Source of the DNA: JACDDK01 sp035689095
GTDB lineage: Bacteria > Actinomycetota > Rubrobacteria > Rubrobacterales > Rubrobacteraceae
NCBI GenBank assembly: GCA_035689095.1
Contig: DASSMB010000029.1
Location: 1 to 52,588, forward strand
Reading direction: 5' to 3'
Length of the DNA: 52,588 nucleotides
Every line of letters begins with the position of its first letter. Position 1 is the first letter of the stretch. Under the pieces are notes generated by a model, which had not been told where the DNA came from, ran no database searches, and worked only from the letters and a program-made list of their open reading frames with translations. The translations under genes and the position numbers were made by a program. Below, piece by piece: positions 16,445 to 24,753 of the stretch.

Positions 16445-17614
16445 ATGCAAAAGGGCGTGGACCGGAGAGCGATGGCCACGCTCTCGGCCGGGCACTTGTT
16501 TACGGACCTCAACCAGGGCGCGGTCGCGGCGCTCATACCGTTCCTGGTAGCGGAGAGGGGGCTCTCGCTGGCGGCGGCGGGCTCGCTGGTTCTGGCCGCG
16601 ACGGTCAGCTCTTCCGTGGTGCAGCCGCTGTTCGGGATCTTCTCGGATAACCGTCCGATCCCCGCGCTGATGCCGCTCGGGGTGCTGCTCGGCGGGACGG
16701 GAATGGCTCTCGCCGGCGTCGCGCCGACGTTCTTGCTCATCCTCCTGTGCGTAACGCTGAGCGGGCTGGGTGTCGCGGCGTTCCACCCGGAGGCGGCCCG
16801 CTTTGCGAACTACGTCTCCGGGCCTCGCCGGGCGCAGGGAATGAGCTTCTTCTCGGTCGGCGGCAATGCCGGTTTCGCGCTCGGGCCGCTCGTCACGACG
16901 CCGCTGGTCCTCTTGTTCGGCCTGACGGGCACGCTCTTTCTGGTCATTCCGGGCCTACTGATGGCGGTGGTCCTACTGGTCGAGATACCGCGGATGCGCC
17001 GCTTCCAACCCGCGGTGGCCGAAAGCAGGAGCGACGAACGCGCCGCAAAGAAGCTTCCAGAGCACTGGGGGCCGTTCGTCCGCATGATCGGGGTCGTGAC
17101 CGCCCGGTCGTTCGCTTACTTCGGGCTGGTCGCCTATGTCGCCTCATATTACGAGAAGGTCCTCGGCGTGAGCGCGGCGCTGGGGAACGCGGCGCTTACG
17201 GTCATGCTGGCGAGTGGCGCGGTCGGTACGCTGTTGATGGGTCCGCTCGCCGACAGGTACGGGCGGCGAGCCGTGCTCGCCGTCTCGATGGCGGTGCTGC
17301 CGCCCCTTATCTTCGTGTTCACTCTCCTCGGACCACTGGCCGGAATGGTGGATCTCGTCCTCGTCGGAGCGGCGACGGTCGGTACGTTCGGCGTGACGGT
17401 GGTAATGGGACAGGAGTACCTGCCCGGCAGGATCGGGCTCGCCGCCGGCATCACGATGGGGCTCTCCATCGGTCTCGGCGGTCTCGGAGCGCCCTTGCTC
17501 GGCGCCATTGCGGACGCTCGCGGCCTCCACTTCACCGTGCTGGTGATCGCCGCGCTGCCGCTCCTGGGCTTGCTGTTATCGCTTACTCTCCCGCGCCAAC
17601 ACCCTTCGGTGTAA
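16445..17614 (+). CDS. MFS exporter, fosmidomycin-resistance (Fsr) type
   Basis: The 389-residue protein has about 12 membrane helices. Its N-terminal half matches the Fsr branch: GHLFTDLNQG, QPLFGIFSDN, GVAAFHPEAARFA and FFSVGGNAGFALGP; the second half has the MFS loop MGPLADRYGRR. Fsr proteins export fosmidomycin-like and other small compounds with proton antiport; the actual substrate is unknown here. The start is uncertain. The only good Shine-Dalgarno, GAAGGAG (16421-16427), is 17 nt from ATG 16445 but 5 nt from an in-frame CTG at 16433, which would add four residues. Confidence 0.85.
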   Translation: MQKGVDRRAMATLSAGHLFTDLNQGAVAALIPFLVAERGLSLAAAGSLVLAATVSSSVVQPLFGIFSDNRPIPALMPLGVLLGGTGMALAGVAPTFLLILLCVTLSGLGVAAFHPEAARFANYVSGPRRAQGMSFFSVGGNAGFALGPLVTTPLVLLFGLTGTLFLVIPGLLMAVVLLVEIPRMRRFQPAVAESRSDERAAKKLPEHWGPFVRMIGVVTARSFAYFGLVAYVASYYEKVLGVSAALGNAALTVMLASGAVGTLLMGPLADRYGRRAVLAVSMAVLPPLIFVFTLLGPLAGMVDLVLVGAATVGTFGVTVVMGQEYLPGRIGLAAGITMGLSIGLGGLGAPLLGAIADARGLHFTVLVIAALPLLGLLLSLTLPRQHPSV

Positions 17615-17671
17615 CCATTCGTGTAATAGAGATACTAGTCCGGCCGTGAAACTCGGCTACCATATGGTTCG

Positions 17672-17710
17672 ATGAAGCAACCAGTTAGTAGAGGCATGAA
17701 CCGGCGTTGA
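17672..17710 (+). CDS. Possible 12-residue upstream ORF overlapping the MMPL start
   Basis: ATG 17672 begins a short frame (MKQPVSRGMNRR) whose TGA overlaps the TTG start of the MMPL gene as TTGA. TATGGT (17663-17668), part of the palindrome ACCATATGGT, lies just before it and may be a -10 element. Translation of this ORF could deliver ribosomes to the TTG start, which has no well-placed Shine-Dalgarno of its own. Confidence 0.3.
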   Translation: MKQPVSRGMNRR

Positions 17711-20160
17711 GGGCGTTCGAGCGCCTCGGCGTCTTCGTATACCGCTACCGATGGCCGGTGCTCGTGTTCTGGGCCGCGCTGCTCCTGGCGAGCGCGTTCT
17801 TCGCACCGAGGCTGGGAGGAGAGCTAAAGGGTGGCGGCTTCGACGGCGCGAACTCGGAGGCCGAGCGGGTACAGGACCTGATGGTGGACGAGTTCGGCGT
17901 CTCGCCCGCCACTCTGACGGTTGTCTTCGACGGCCGGGGGCTTCCCGCGCGCAGCCGGGAGTTCCGGGAGAAGGAGCGCCGGGCGCTGAAGAACCTCCGC
18001 TCGCTGGACGATGTCCGCTACGTCACCACCTATGAGGATACGAAGGACGAGCGCTTTATCTCGAAGGACGGCAAGAAGTCCTACGCCCTCGTCGGCTTCG
18101 ATATCTCCATAGATCAGACGCAGGACATCGTGGACGAGGTGCGCAACAAGGTGCGCCACGATGAGTTGAAGACCTACGTCACCGGCGCCCCGGCCGTCTA
18201 CCTCGACATCCAGACGGCGAGCAACGAGGACATCCGCCGCGCCGAGAAGTACGCCTTCCCGCTGGCGCTGGTGATCCTGGTAGTCGCCTTCGGGACGCTG
18301 GTGGCGGCTAGCATCCCGGTCGTCATCGGCGGTGTGAGCGTCGCGGCTTCGCTGGCGGCGCTCTACTTCGTAGCCGGCTCTTACGACATGTCGGTCTTCG
18401 TGTTGAGCATCGCCACCATGCTCGGGCTTGGGCTCGGGATCGACTATGCGCTCTTCGCGGTGAGCCGTTTCCGGGAGGAGTTGGAGGATTTTCCGGTCCC
18501 GGAGGCGGTGCCGCGGATGGTCGCGACGGCTGGACGTTCCATCTTCTTCTCGGGTACGGCTGTCCTTATTGGGCTCTCGGGGTTGCTCTTTTTCCCGTAT
18601 ATGTTCATGCGCTCGATAGGCGTTGCTGGCGTGATCGTGGTCTTCGTCTCGGTCTCTGCGGCTCTGACGCTCCTGCCGGCGCTGCTCGGGGTGATCGGGG
18701 CCAGGATCAACGCGCTCGCCATCCGCCGCGGCAGCACGGCGCCGGGTGAGAGTTTCTGGGGACGAAGCGCGGAGGTCGTGATGCGCCATCCGTTCGCCGT
18801 GATCCTGCTGGTCGGGGCTATCCTCGCCGCGCTGCTCTACCCGGTCGGACACATGAAGATCGGCATACCGGAGGCGAGCGTGCTGCCGATGAAGTACGAG
18901 TCCCGCGCCGGCGACGACGTCCTGAAGAAGGACTTCGACTACGCCAGCCTCACGCCTATGGAGATCGTAGCCACGACCCCCGGAGATCCCCTGGGCGCGA
19001 AGAGCCTGGCAGACGCGAAGGAACTAGGGAAGCGGGTAGAGGCGACGGGCGGCGTCTCTAGCGTTGAGAGCGTCTATACCGTTGGCGAGCAGGGCGCGAA
19101 GGACTACGCGAAGCGCATCACGGAGGCGAGAGAGAAGGGCCGGGCGGAGGCCGCCCGCCAGGTGGACGAGGGCGTGAAGAAGGAGCTGGACAAGCTGCGG
19201 GACCAGTTCGGGGTGGTACCGCCCGGCGCCGAGGAGCGGGTCCGGGCGGAGGCGGAGCGACGCGCAGACGAGAAACTGCGGCGCGAGCTGCCGAAACTGC
19301 CCGAAGGCATCTCGGCCAGCGGCAAGGTCACGCCCGAGGGGGTTGCGAACTTCCTGGCTCTGCCGGACGTGCGGGACCGCAAGGAGATCCAGGACGCTCG
19401 CGATGCCTACGTGGCGAAGGACCGGACTCTTCTCCGGGCCGTTACAAAAGAGAACCCTTATACGGAGGAAGCCCGCGCCGCCATCGAGGAGGTCCGTTCG
19501 GTCGATCCGCCGCCGGGGATGAGCTTTCTGGTCGGCGGGCTCTCCGCGGGACAGCGAGACTTCATCTCCAGCGTCTACGGGAAGGCGCCGTTCGCGGCGG
19601 CGTTCGTCCTGGGCGTGACGTACCTGATCCTGTTCCTTACCTTCCGATCCGTGTTCATCCCGCTCAAGGCGGTCGTCGTGAACATCCTCAGCCTGACGGC
19701 GAGCTTCGGGGCGATGGTCTTCGTCTTCCAGGACGGCAACCTCTCGGGTCTGCTCGACTTCACGCCGCTCGGGTTCGTGGACGCGACCTTGCCAATCCTG
19801 ATGTTCTGCACCATCTTCGGCGTCTCGATGGACTACGAGGTGTTCCTCCTCTCCCGAATCCGGGAAGCCTACGAGAACGGCGACTCCAACACCGCGAGCG
19901 TCGCGAAGGGGCTCGTGGCGACCGCCGGGATCATAACCTCGGCGGCGGCGATCATCATAGTGGTAACGGGGGCTTTCTCCTTCACCGGTATCATCATCAC
20001 GAAGGCGGTGGGCCTAGGGCTCGCTGTGGCCGTGTTCGTGGACGCCACGATCATCCGCGTCCTGCTCGTTCCCGCAACCATGCGCATCCTGGGCGACTGG
20101 AACTGGTGGCCCGGCGGCAGGAAACGCACCTTCCGGGCCGGTCCGAAAGACTCGTCCTAG
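17707..20160 (+). CDS. MMPL/RND-family exporter, 817 aa
   Basis: Two membrane domains of about six helices each flank two large outside loops. The first half has VASIPVVIGGVSVAASLAAL and the family motif LGLGLGIDYALFAVSRFREEL. The second has PILMFCTIFGVSMDYEVFLLSRIREAYE, the matching GxxxDY motif with the proton-relay Asp. The second loop contains a charged coiled-coil segment (AEAARQVDEGVKKELDKLRDQ). Such proteins (MmpL, YdfJ) use proton flow to move lipids, siderophores or toxic compounds across the membrane. TTG 17707 is the only start before the first helix. No periplasmic adaptor or TetR gene is adjacent, so the substrate is open. Confidence 0.88.
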   Translation: MRAFERLGVFVYRYRWPVLVFWAALLLASAFFAPRLGGELKGGGFDGANSEAERVQDLMVDEFGVSPATLTVVFDGRGLPARSREFREKERRALKNLRSLDDVRYVTTYEDTKDERFISKDGKKSYALVGFDISIDQTQDIVDEVRNKVRHDELKTYVTGAPAVYLDIQTASNEDIRRAEKYAFPLALVILVVAFGTLVAASIPVVIGGVSVAASLAALYFVAGSYDMSVFVLSIATMLGLGLGIDYALFAVSRFREELEDFPVPEAVPRMVATAGRSIFFSGTAVLIGLSGLLFFPYMFMRSIGVAGVIVVFVSVSAALTLLPALLGVIGARINALAIRRGSTAPGESFWGRSAEVVMRHPFAVILLVGAILAALLYPVGHMKIGIPEASVLPMKYESRAGDDVLKKDFDYASLTPMEIVATTPGDPLGAKSLADAKELGKRVEATGGVSSVESVYTVGEQGAKDYAKRITEAREKGRAEAARQVDEGVKKELDKLRDQFGVVPPGAEERVRAEAERRADEKLRRELPKLPEGISASGKVTPEGVANFLALPDVRDRKEIQDARDAYVAKDRTLLRAVTKENPYTEEARAAIEEVRSVDPPPGMSFLVGGLSAGQRDFISSVYGKAPFAAAFVLGVTYLILFLTFRSVFIPLKAVVVNILSLTASFGAMVFVFQDGNLSGLLDFTPLGFVDATLPILMFCTIFGVSMDYEVFLLSRIREAYENGDSNTASVAKGLVATAGIITSAAAIIIVVTGAFSFTGIIITKAVGLGLAVAVFVDATIIRVLLVPATMRILGDWNWWPGGRKRTFRAGPKDSS

Positions 20161-20202
20161 AGCCTGGAGTGTCCGGCGTTCGAGGTCCCGGTCTCTTCCG
20201 AA

Positions 20203-20223
20203 CAGGATTAATTCTTGATCCTG
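20203..20223. promoter_or_regulatory. Candidate operator of the Fur-type gene
   Basis: CAGGAT (20203-20208) and ATCCTG (20218-20223) are perfect inverted arms 9 bp apart, extended to 8 of 8 with one mismatch. The palindrome covers the -35 box of the downstream promoter, a position suited to repression and probably autoregulation. It does not closely match the classic Fur box. Confidence 0.45.
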
Positions 20224-20243
20224 GTGAAGTAGAGGGATAGACT
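20215..20243 (+). promoter_or_regulatory. Promoter of the Fur-type gene at 20250, predicted leaderless
   Basis: TTGATC (20215-20220) and TAGACT (20238-20243) are spaced by exactly 17 bp. The -10 ends 6 nt before the GTG at 20250. Confidence 0.55.
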
Positions 20244-20249
20244 AGGGCT

Positions 20250-20672
20250 GTGATGGAGTTCGAGCAGGTTCTCAGGAGCCGTGGATACCGGCTGACGAAT
20301 CAGCGGCGGGTGATCGTGCGCGAGCTGGAGGGTGAGAGGCATCTGTCGGCTGAGGAGATCTACGACCGGGTCAAGGGGGAGCATCCGGAGCTGGGCCTCT
20401 CGACGGTGTACCGGACGCTGGACCTGTTGCACGAGCTCGGTATCGTTCGCAAGGAGGACTTTGGCGAGGGCTACTCGCGCTACGAGCTATCGACCGAGCG
20501 GATGCACCACCACGCCCGCTGTCGGGAGTGCGGGGTGGTCATGGAGTTCAACGAGGAGCTAATGGAGTATCTCAGGCTCCAGGTCGAGCGCGAGACCGGC
20601 TTCGTGACTGAGTGGCACGAGATCACGCTCCACGGCCGCTGCGCCGAGTGCGCCCGTGCCAACCCTTCCTAG
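20250..20672 (+). CDS. Fur-family metal regulator
   Basis: The 140-residue protein has the winged helix YRLTNQRRVIVRELEGERHLSAEEIYD and STVYRTLDLLHELGIV, then the metal region MHHHARCRECG (His86-88, Cys91, Cys94) and a second pair Cys131/Cys134. The triple His followed by CxxC is typical of Fur and Zur proteins. Iron is the likely signal, zinc is possible. The start is GTG 20250 or the adjoining ATG 20253; the promoter spacing favours a leaderless GTG. The stop overlaps the stop of the convergent MBL gene within one CTAG (20669-20672), so the two messages overlap at their 3' ends. Confidence 0.87.
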   Translation: MMEFEQVLRSRGYRLTNQRRVIVRELEGERHLSAEEIYDRVKGEHPELGLSTVYRTLDLLHELGIVRKEDFGEGYSRYELSTERMHHHARCRECGVVMEFNEELMEYLRLQVERETGFVTEWHEITLHGRCAECARANPS

Positions 20673-21427
20673 ACGTTAAACCGGAAGCCGTCCTCGGCGA
20701 GTATTACCTCTCCGCCGTACCCGTGGCTGACCTCGGCCGCCAGGTCCAACTCGTCCGCAGCCGGATAGATGTGCGTGAGAACGACCCGCTGCACGCCCGC
20801 CTCCGAGGCGATCCGGGCGACGGCGGAGGGGGTGAGATGTCCGGGGACCGGGCTCTCATCGGGGAAGGAACACTCGATCAGGAGCGTGTCGGCGCCGCGC
20901 GCCAGCTCCACGACGGACTCCGCGTACTCCGTGTCTCCCGTGTAGACGAAGGTTCCATCGTCTCCGTCGAGCCTGTATGAGATGCTCTCCGGGCGGTGCC
21001 TGGCGGGCGCCCACGAGAGATGGCAGCCGGGCAGGTCGAGGGGAGAATCACAGGCGTGTGGCAGCTCTGAGACCTCGGTGGGGTAGTCGCCGATCATCCA
21101 CTCCCCCCACACGCGCGTGATGGAGCGCCAGAAGTCTACAAAGGGCTGCGGGCCGGCAATGCGGAGGGTGCGGGTTCGAGGTTCGTCCGATCCGTATTTC
21201 ATGGCGAAGAGGAGCGGAACCACATCCACCGTGTGGTCCGGGTGGAAGTGGGTGAAGAATACGCGGTCGGTAGCGAGCGGGTCCAGACCGGCCCGGACGA
21301 TACCGCGCACCGCGCCGGAACCGAGGTCGAAGACCAGCAGCTCGCCGCCGGTCTCGACCACTACGCAGCTCTGGCGCCGTTCCAGCCGGGGAGCGGCCGT
21401 ACCCGTTCCGACTACGGTTACGCGCAT
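20669..21427 (-). CDS. MBL-fold hydrolase, ribonuclease Z-like
   Basis: The 252-residue protein starts with VVGTGTAAPRLERRQSCVVVE, typical of RNase Z-like metallo-beta-lactamases, then has FDLGSG and the zinc motif THFHPDH. Later metal ligands are in YTGDTEYA and LTHIYP. These enzymes hydrolyse phosphodiesters or lactones with a two-zinc centre. True tRNase Z has a long flexible arm that I cannot see here, so a general MBL hydrolase is the safer name. It lies 1 nt after the PAP2 gene on the same strand, clearly one operon, and converges on the Fur-type gene. Confidence 0.83.
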   Translation of the reverse strand: MRVTVVGTGTAAPRLERRQSCVVVETGGELLVFDLGSGAVRGIVRAGLDPLATDRVFFTHFHPDHTVDVVPLLFAMKYGSDEPRTRTLRIAGPQPFVDFWRSITRVWGEWMIGDYPTEVSELPHACDSPLDLPGCHLSWAPARHRPESISYRLDGDDGTFVYTGDTEYAESVVELARGADTLLIECSFPDESPVPGHLTPSAVARIASEAGVQRVVLTHIYPAADELDLAAEVSHGYGGEVILAEDGFRFNV

Positions 21428-21428
21428 C

Positions 21429-22040
21429 TCAGGCGGCTCCTTTCTTGCTCCGGAACGTCCAGGCGAGGCCCACGATGCCGAGCAGCACGCCGCCGATTAC
21501 GTCCGAGGGCCAGTGAACTCCGAGATAGAACCTGCTGTAGCCGATGCACGCCAGGTAGATTACGACAAGTGAGGTTACGGCGCGGCTGCCGCTCCACAGG
21601 CACAGCGACCCGAGGAGAATGGTGGAGCGCAGCAGGTGTCCGCTCGGATACGGGTACGGATACGAGATCGCGACGAGCGGCGCGAAGTCCTCGCTCCTTC
21701 CCAGGCTCTCCGGGATGGGGTGGACCGGCAGGAGCATCTTGAGCAGGTACTCGATCAGAGCTGTTGCCAGGAACGCGGCGATCAAGCGCGTCCCCAGCCG
21801 CCGATGGCCGCGCAGGATCATCGCGGCCGCGACGCAGATTAGAGCCAGACTCGTCAGCTCCCACCCTCCCGCAACCGAGAGGTATCCCCACAGGCGGTCG
21901 AGCCACACTGTTGGATGGCGCTGCGCGGCATGGACGAGCGCCAGGTCCGCGCTATACGTCCACCCGGCTCCGGCTACCGCCGAGAACAGGGCGAAGACGG
22001 TGATGGAGGTCCAGAGTCCGGTGCTCGTAGTGGTCTTCAA
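21429..22040 (-). CDS. PAP2-family phosphatase
   Basis: The 203-residue protein has five or six membrane helices and the acid phosphatase motifs PSGH (in YPYPYPSGHLL) and SR-x5-H-x3-D (in SRFYLGVHWPSD). The first PAP2 motif is changed: KMLLPVHPIP has His where Arg of KxxxxxxRP is normal, so activity is likely but not certain. Family members remove phosphate from lipids such as undecaprenyl, phosphatidic acid or phosphatidylglycerol phosphate at the outer face of the membrane. TTG 22040 is the only start in place and lacks a clear ribosome site. The MBL gene follows by 1 nt. Confidence 0.82.
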   Translation of the reverse strand: MKTTTSTGLWTSITVFALFSAVAGAGWTYSADLALVHAAQRHPTVWLDRLWGYLSVAGGWELTSLALICVAAAMILRGHRRLGTRLIAAFLATALIEYLLKMLLPVHPIPESLGRSEDFAPLVAISYPYPYPSGHLLRSTILLGSLCLWSGSRAVTSLVVIYLACIGYSRFYLGVHWPSDVIGGVLLGIVGLAWTFRSKKGAA

Positions 22041-22074
22041 AGCAGGTAGAGACTAGCAGATCGGGCAAGGCAAA

Positions 22075-22100
22075 GGGACCGGACCATCCGGCCCGGTCCC
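22075..22100 (-). terminator. Terminator of the sigma factor gene
   Basis: Arms GGGACCGG (22075-22082) and CCGGTCCC (22093-22100) form a perfect 8-bp stem around a 10-nt loop. On the minus strand a short TTTG follows. It lies 25 bp past the sigma gene stop and just before the PAP2 gene. Confidence 0.55.
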
Positions 22101-22125
22101 CGATTGGAAGAGGTCTGGCGCGCTG

Positions 22126-23010
<885 letters not shown>

Positions 23011-23067
23011 CTCGTCCTCCTTGAAACCGCGCTTCTCATCTAAAATCAGTTTTAGAAACTAATCTTG

Positions 23068-23095
23068 ATTTTACCTTTGTATCGAATTCTCTAAA
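23068..23095 (-). promoter_or_regulatory. Promoter of the sigma factor gene
   Basis: On the minus strand TTTAGA (23095-23090) and TAAAAT (23073-23068) are 16 bp apart in AT-rich DNA, giving a leader of about 50 nt. TAAAATCA (23041-23048) and TGATTTTA (23066-23073) are inverted copies across the start region and could be an operator. Confidence 0.5.
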
Positions 23096-23203
23096 CAGTA
23101 TTTTCGGGTCATTTATCGTCTCTCCTCCCGTCATAAAAGCCTGTGTCGAGTTATACGCAGATAGCTACTAGAAAGTTTCAAGCCCCAGGTTCGTGAGCGA
23201 GGG

Positions 23204-23209
23204 TATACT
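23204..23209 (+). promoter_or_regulatory. -10 element for the gene at 23216, leaderless spacing
   Basis: TATACT ends 6 nt before ATG 23216. No Shine-Dalgarno is present and no clear -35 is seen. Confidence 0.45.
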
Positions 23210-23215
23210 GCCCAT

Positions 23216-24142
23216 ATGGAGAAGGAACATCAGATACCGGCGTTGATCCGGGACCGTCGCGATGAGATCGTCGCGGAATGGCGTCGTAGGCGTGATGGCG
23301 TGATGGACGATGAGGCGTTCGCGCGCCTGGTGGCTGGCATGGGCCGTCTGGTTGATATATTCGCCGACTTCCTCACCAGCCCCGACTCCGTGGAGACGTT
23401 CAGCAAGGGAGGAGCAATTCACGCGATGGTGGGTGACATCGCCAGCGACCAGCACCTCCTGGGGCGGGACGCGGTGGGCGTCATCGAAGATTTCTCGGCT
23501 CTGCGGCGGACGCTATGGCTGGTTGTCGAGGAGAGTGTGGACCTATCCGCGCGTAGCGGCGGCGAGGTCGCGGACTTCTTCGTCAAGCTGATGCAGGCGT
23601 CCGACTGGGTAACCGGGTCGGCTCTCGAAGCCTATGACGACATCGTGCGCAGGGAGATGGAAGAGGCTCTGGGAGAGGCGGCGGGGACCGACCTCGTGAC
23701 CGGGCTGCCGGAGCAGGATCTCTTTACCCGGCTTTTGCTGCCGGACGCTATCGCCAGCCACGAACGGTTCTCGCTCGCCGTCTTCGACGTCGCTGGTTTC
23801 TCGGAGACCGTGGCCGCCGGCGAGGTCAAGCGGGCCCGGAAGGTGTTGCGCCGGCTGGCGGACGCCGTGCGTGAAGCGGCCGGGGAGCACGCCACATTCG
23901 CCCGTTTCGGAGACGATGAGGTGTGCGTATTGCTGCCCGGTCAGGGGAGTGAGCGCGCTTACGACGTGGCGGAGCGCGTGTTGGACCGGCTGGCGGGCAG
24001 AAAAGACTCCTTCCAGGTAGACGTGGGCATCGCCGAGTATCCGGCTCATGGCGAGGAAGGGGAAGCCCTGATCGTCCAGATGCTCCGGGCGCTCAAGATG
24101 GCGAAGCGCGTGGGTGGCAGCGGGATAGTCGTGGCGCGGTGA
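23216..24142 (+). CDS. RsbRD-like sensor domain fused to a degenerate GGDEF domain
   Basis: Residues 1-150 are all-helical (ALIRDRRDEIVAEWRRR, then VVEESVDLSARSGGEVADFF) and resemble the N-terminal domain of RsbR/RsbT co-antagonist proteins. Residues 157-308 follow the GGDEF fold: TDLVTGLPEQDLF at the usual DxLTGLxNR position, and RFGDDEVCVLLPG where RxGGDEF is expected. The signature is GDDEV (232-236), so the second Gly and the Phe are lost. The domain is shorter than active diguanylate cyclases and probably does not make c-di-GMP; it may bind nucleotide or act structurally. The gene is divergent from the sigma factor and 13 bp before a haem-monooxygenase-like gene. Confidence 0.75.
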   Translation: MEKEHQIPALIRDRRDEIVAEWRRRRDGVMDDEAFARLVAGMGRLVDIFADFLTSPDSVETFSKGGAIHAMVGDIASDQHLLGRDAVGVIEDFSALRRTLWLVVEESVDLSARSGGEVADFFVKLMQASDWVTGSALEAYDDIVRREMEEALGEAAGTDLVTGLPEQDLFTRLLLPDAIASHERFSLAVFDVAGFSETVAAGEVKRARKVLRRLADAVREAAGEHATFARFGDDEVCVLLPGQGSERAYDVAERVLDRLAGRKDSFQVDVGIAEYPAHGEEGEALIVQMLRALKMAKRVGGSGIVVAR

Positions 24143-24155
24143 GTGAGGAGAGCGT

Positions 24156-24467
24156 GTGATCGCGATAATGAACAGCCTGCCCGTCAAGGAAGGCGCGGCG
24201 GATGAGATCGTCGAGCGGTTCTCCGGGAGCGGGGGACACGTCCAGGACTTTCCAGGCTTCGTCTCAATGGAAGTGATGAAGTCCGAAGAGGAAGACGAAG
24301 TGCTCGTGATCACGCGCTGGCGCGACCGGGAAGCGTTCGATTCCTGGGTGCGTAGTGAAGAGTTCAGGAAGGCTCATGGGCGCGGCGGCGCGGGTGAGTT
24401 ACTGCGGGGACATCCGAAGATGACCTCCTATGAGGTAGCCGTCGAACGCGCTCCGGGAGCTCCGTAG
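24156..24467 (+). CDS. Antibiotic-biosynthesis-monooxygenase family protein, IsdG/HmoB-like
   Basis: The 103-residue protein is a single ferredoxin-like ABM domain: IAIMNSLPVKEGAADEIVERF, then DFPGFVSMEVMKS, and VLVITRWRDREAFDSWVRSEEFRKAH. The last segment matches IsdG/HmoA-type haem-degrading monooxygenases, where the His in SEEFxxAH helps bind haem. Haem degradation to release iron is the likely role, but many ABM proteins have other small substrates. GTG 24156 has GAGGAG upstream. It lies 13 bp after the RsbRD-GGDEF gene and is probably in its operon. Confidence 0.8.
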   Translation: MIAIMNSLPVKEGAADEIVERFSGSGGHVQDFPGFVSMEVMKSEEEDEVLVITRWRDREAFDSWVRSEEFRKAHGRGGAGELLRGHPKMTSYEVAVERAPGAP

Positions 24468-24487
24468 AGAAAGTTCTGGGAGGTAAT

Positions 24488-24628
24488 TCAGCCCAGCACG
24501 TAGGCGACCACCGGCTCGGCGCTCGCGCCTGGTTCGTACTCCCCGCGGCCGAGGACGAAGAAGGTGATCGCGAACAGCGTGATAAGCACGAAGATCAGCA
24601 GACCAAACGCGAATCTTTCCCGGCTCAC
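24488..24628 (-). CDS. Small single-span membrane protein, 46 aa
   Basis: A minus-strand frame runs from GTG (24628) to TGA (24488) in a gap with no other gene. It has a good ribosome site, AGAGAGGAGA, ending 4 nt before the GTG. The protein has a charged start (MSRERF), one strong membrane helix (FGLLIFVLITLFAITFFVLG) and a short acidic outside tail (GEYEPGASAEPVVAYVLG). A -10-like TAGAAT lies upstream on the minus strand, beside the palindrome CTGTCGACAG (24651-24660). I recognise no family. It is convergent with the ABM gene and divergent from the Crp-type gene. Confidence 0.6.
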   Translation of the reverse strand: MSRERFAFGLLIFVLITLFAITFFVLGRGEYEPGASAEPVVAYVLG

Positions 24629-24724
24629 CGTCTCTCCTCTCTAAGCAACACTGTCGACAGCAATTCTACCTCAATCCGCGCTCGACGTTATTCCGCGGAG
24701 GGTACTCGAAGCGCGGTGATGTAC

Positions 24725-24748
24725 AATGTTGCAACCTGTAGCAGCATT
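24725..24748. promoter_or_regulatory. Candidate Crp-family operator, probably autoregulatory
   Basis: AATGTTGC (24725-24732) and GCAGCATT (24741-24748) are inverted arms matching at 7 of 8 positions around an 8-bp spacer. The site overlaps a -10-like TACAAT (24722-24727) and ends 5 nt before the Crp-type gene, a position suited to repression of its own promoter. Confidence 0.5.
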
Positions 24749-24753
24749 CTACG

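Noticed and set aside
23232..24142. Active diguanylate cyclase
   Set aside because: The signature is GDDEV and the domain is short, so cyclase activity should not be assumed.
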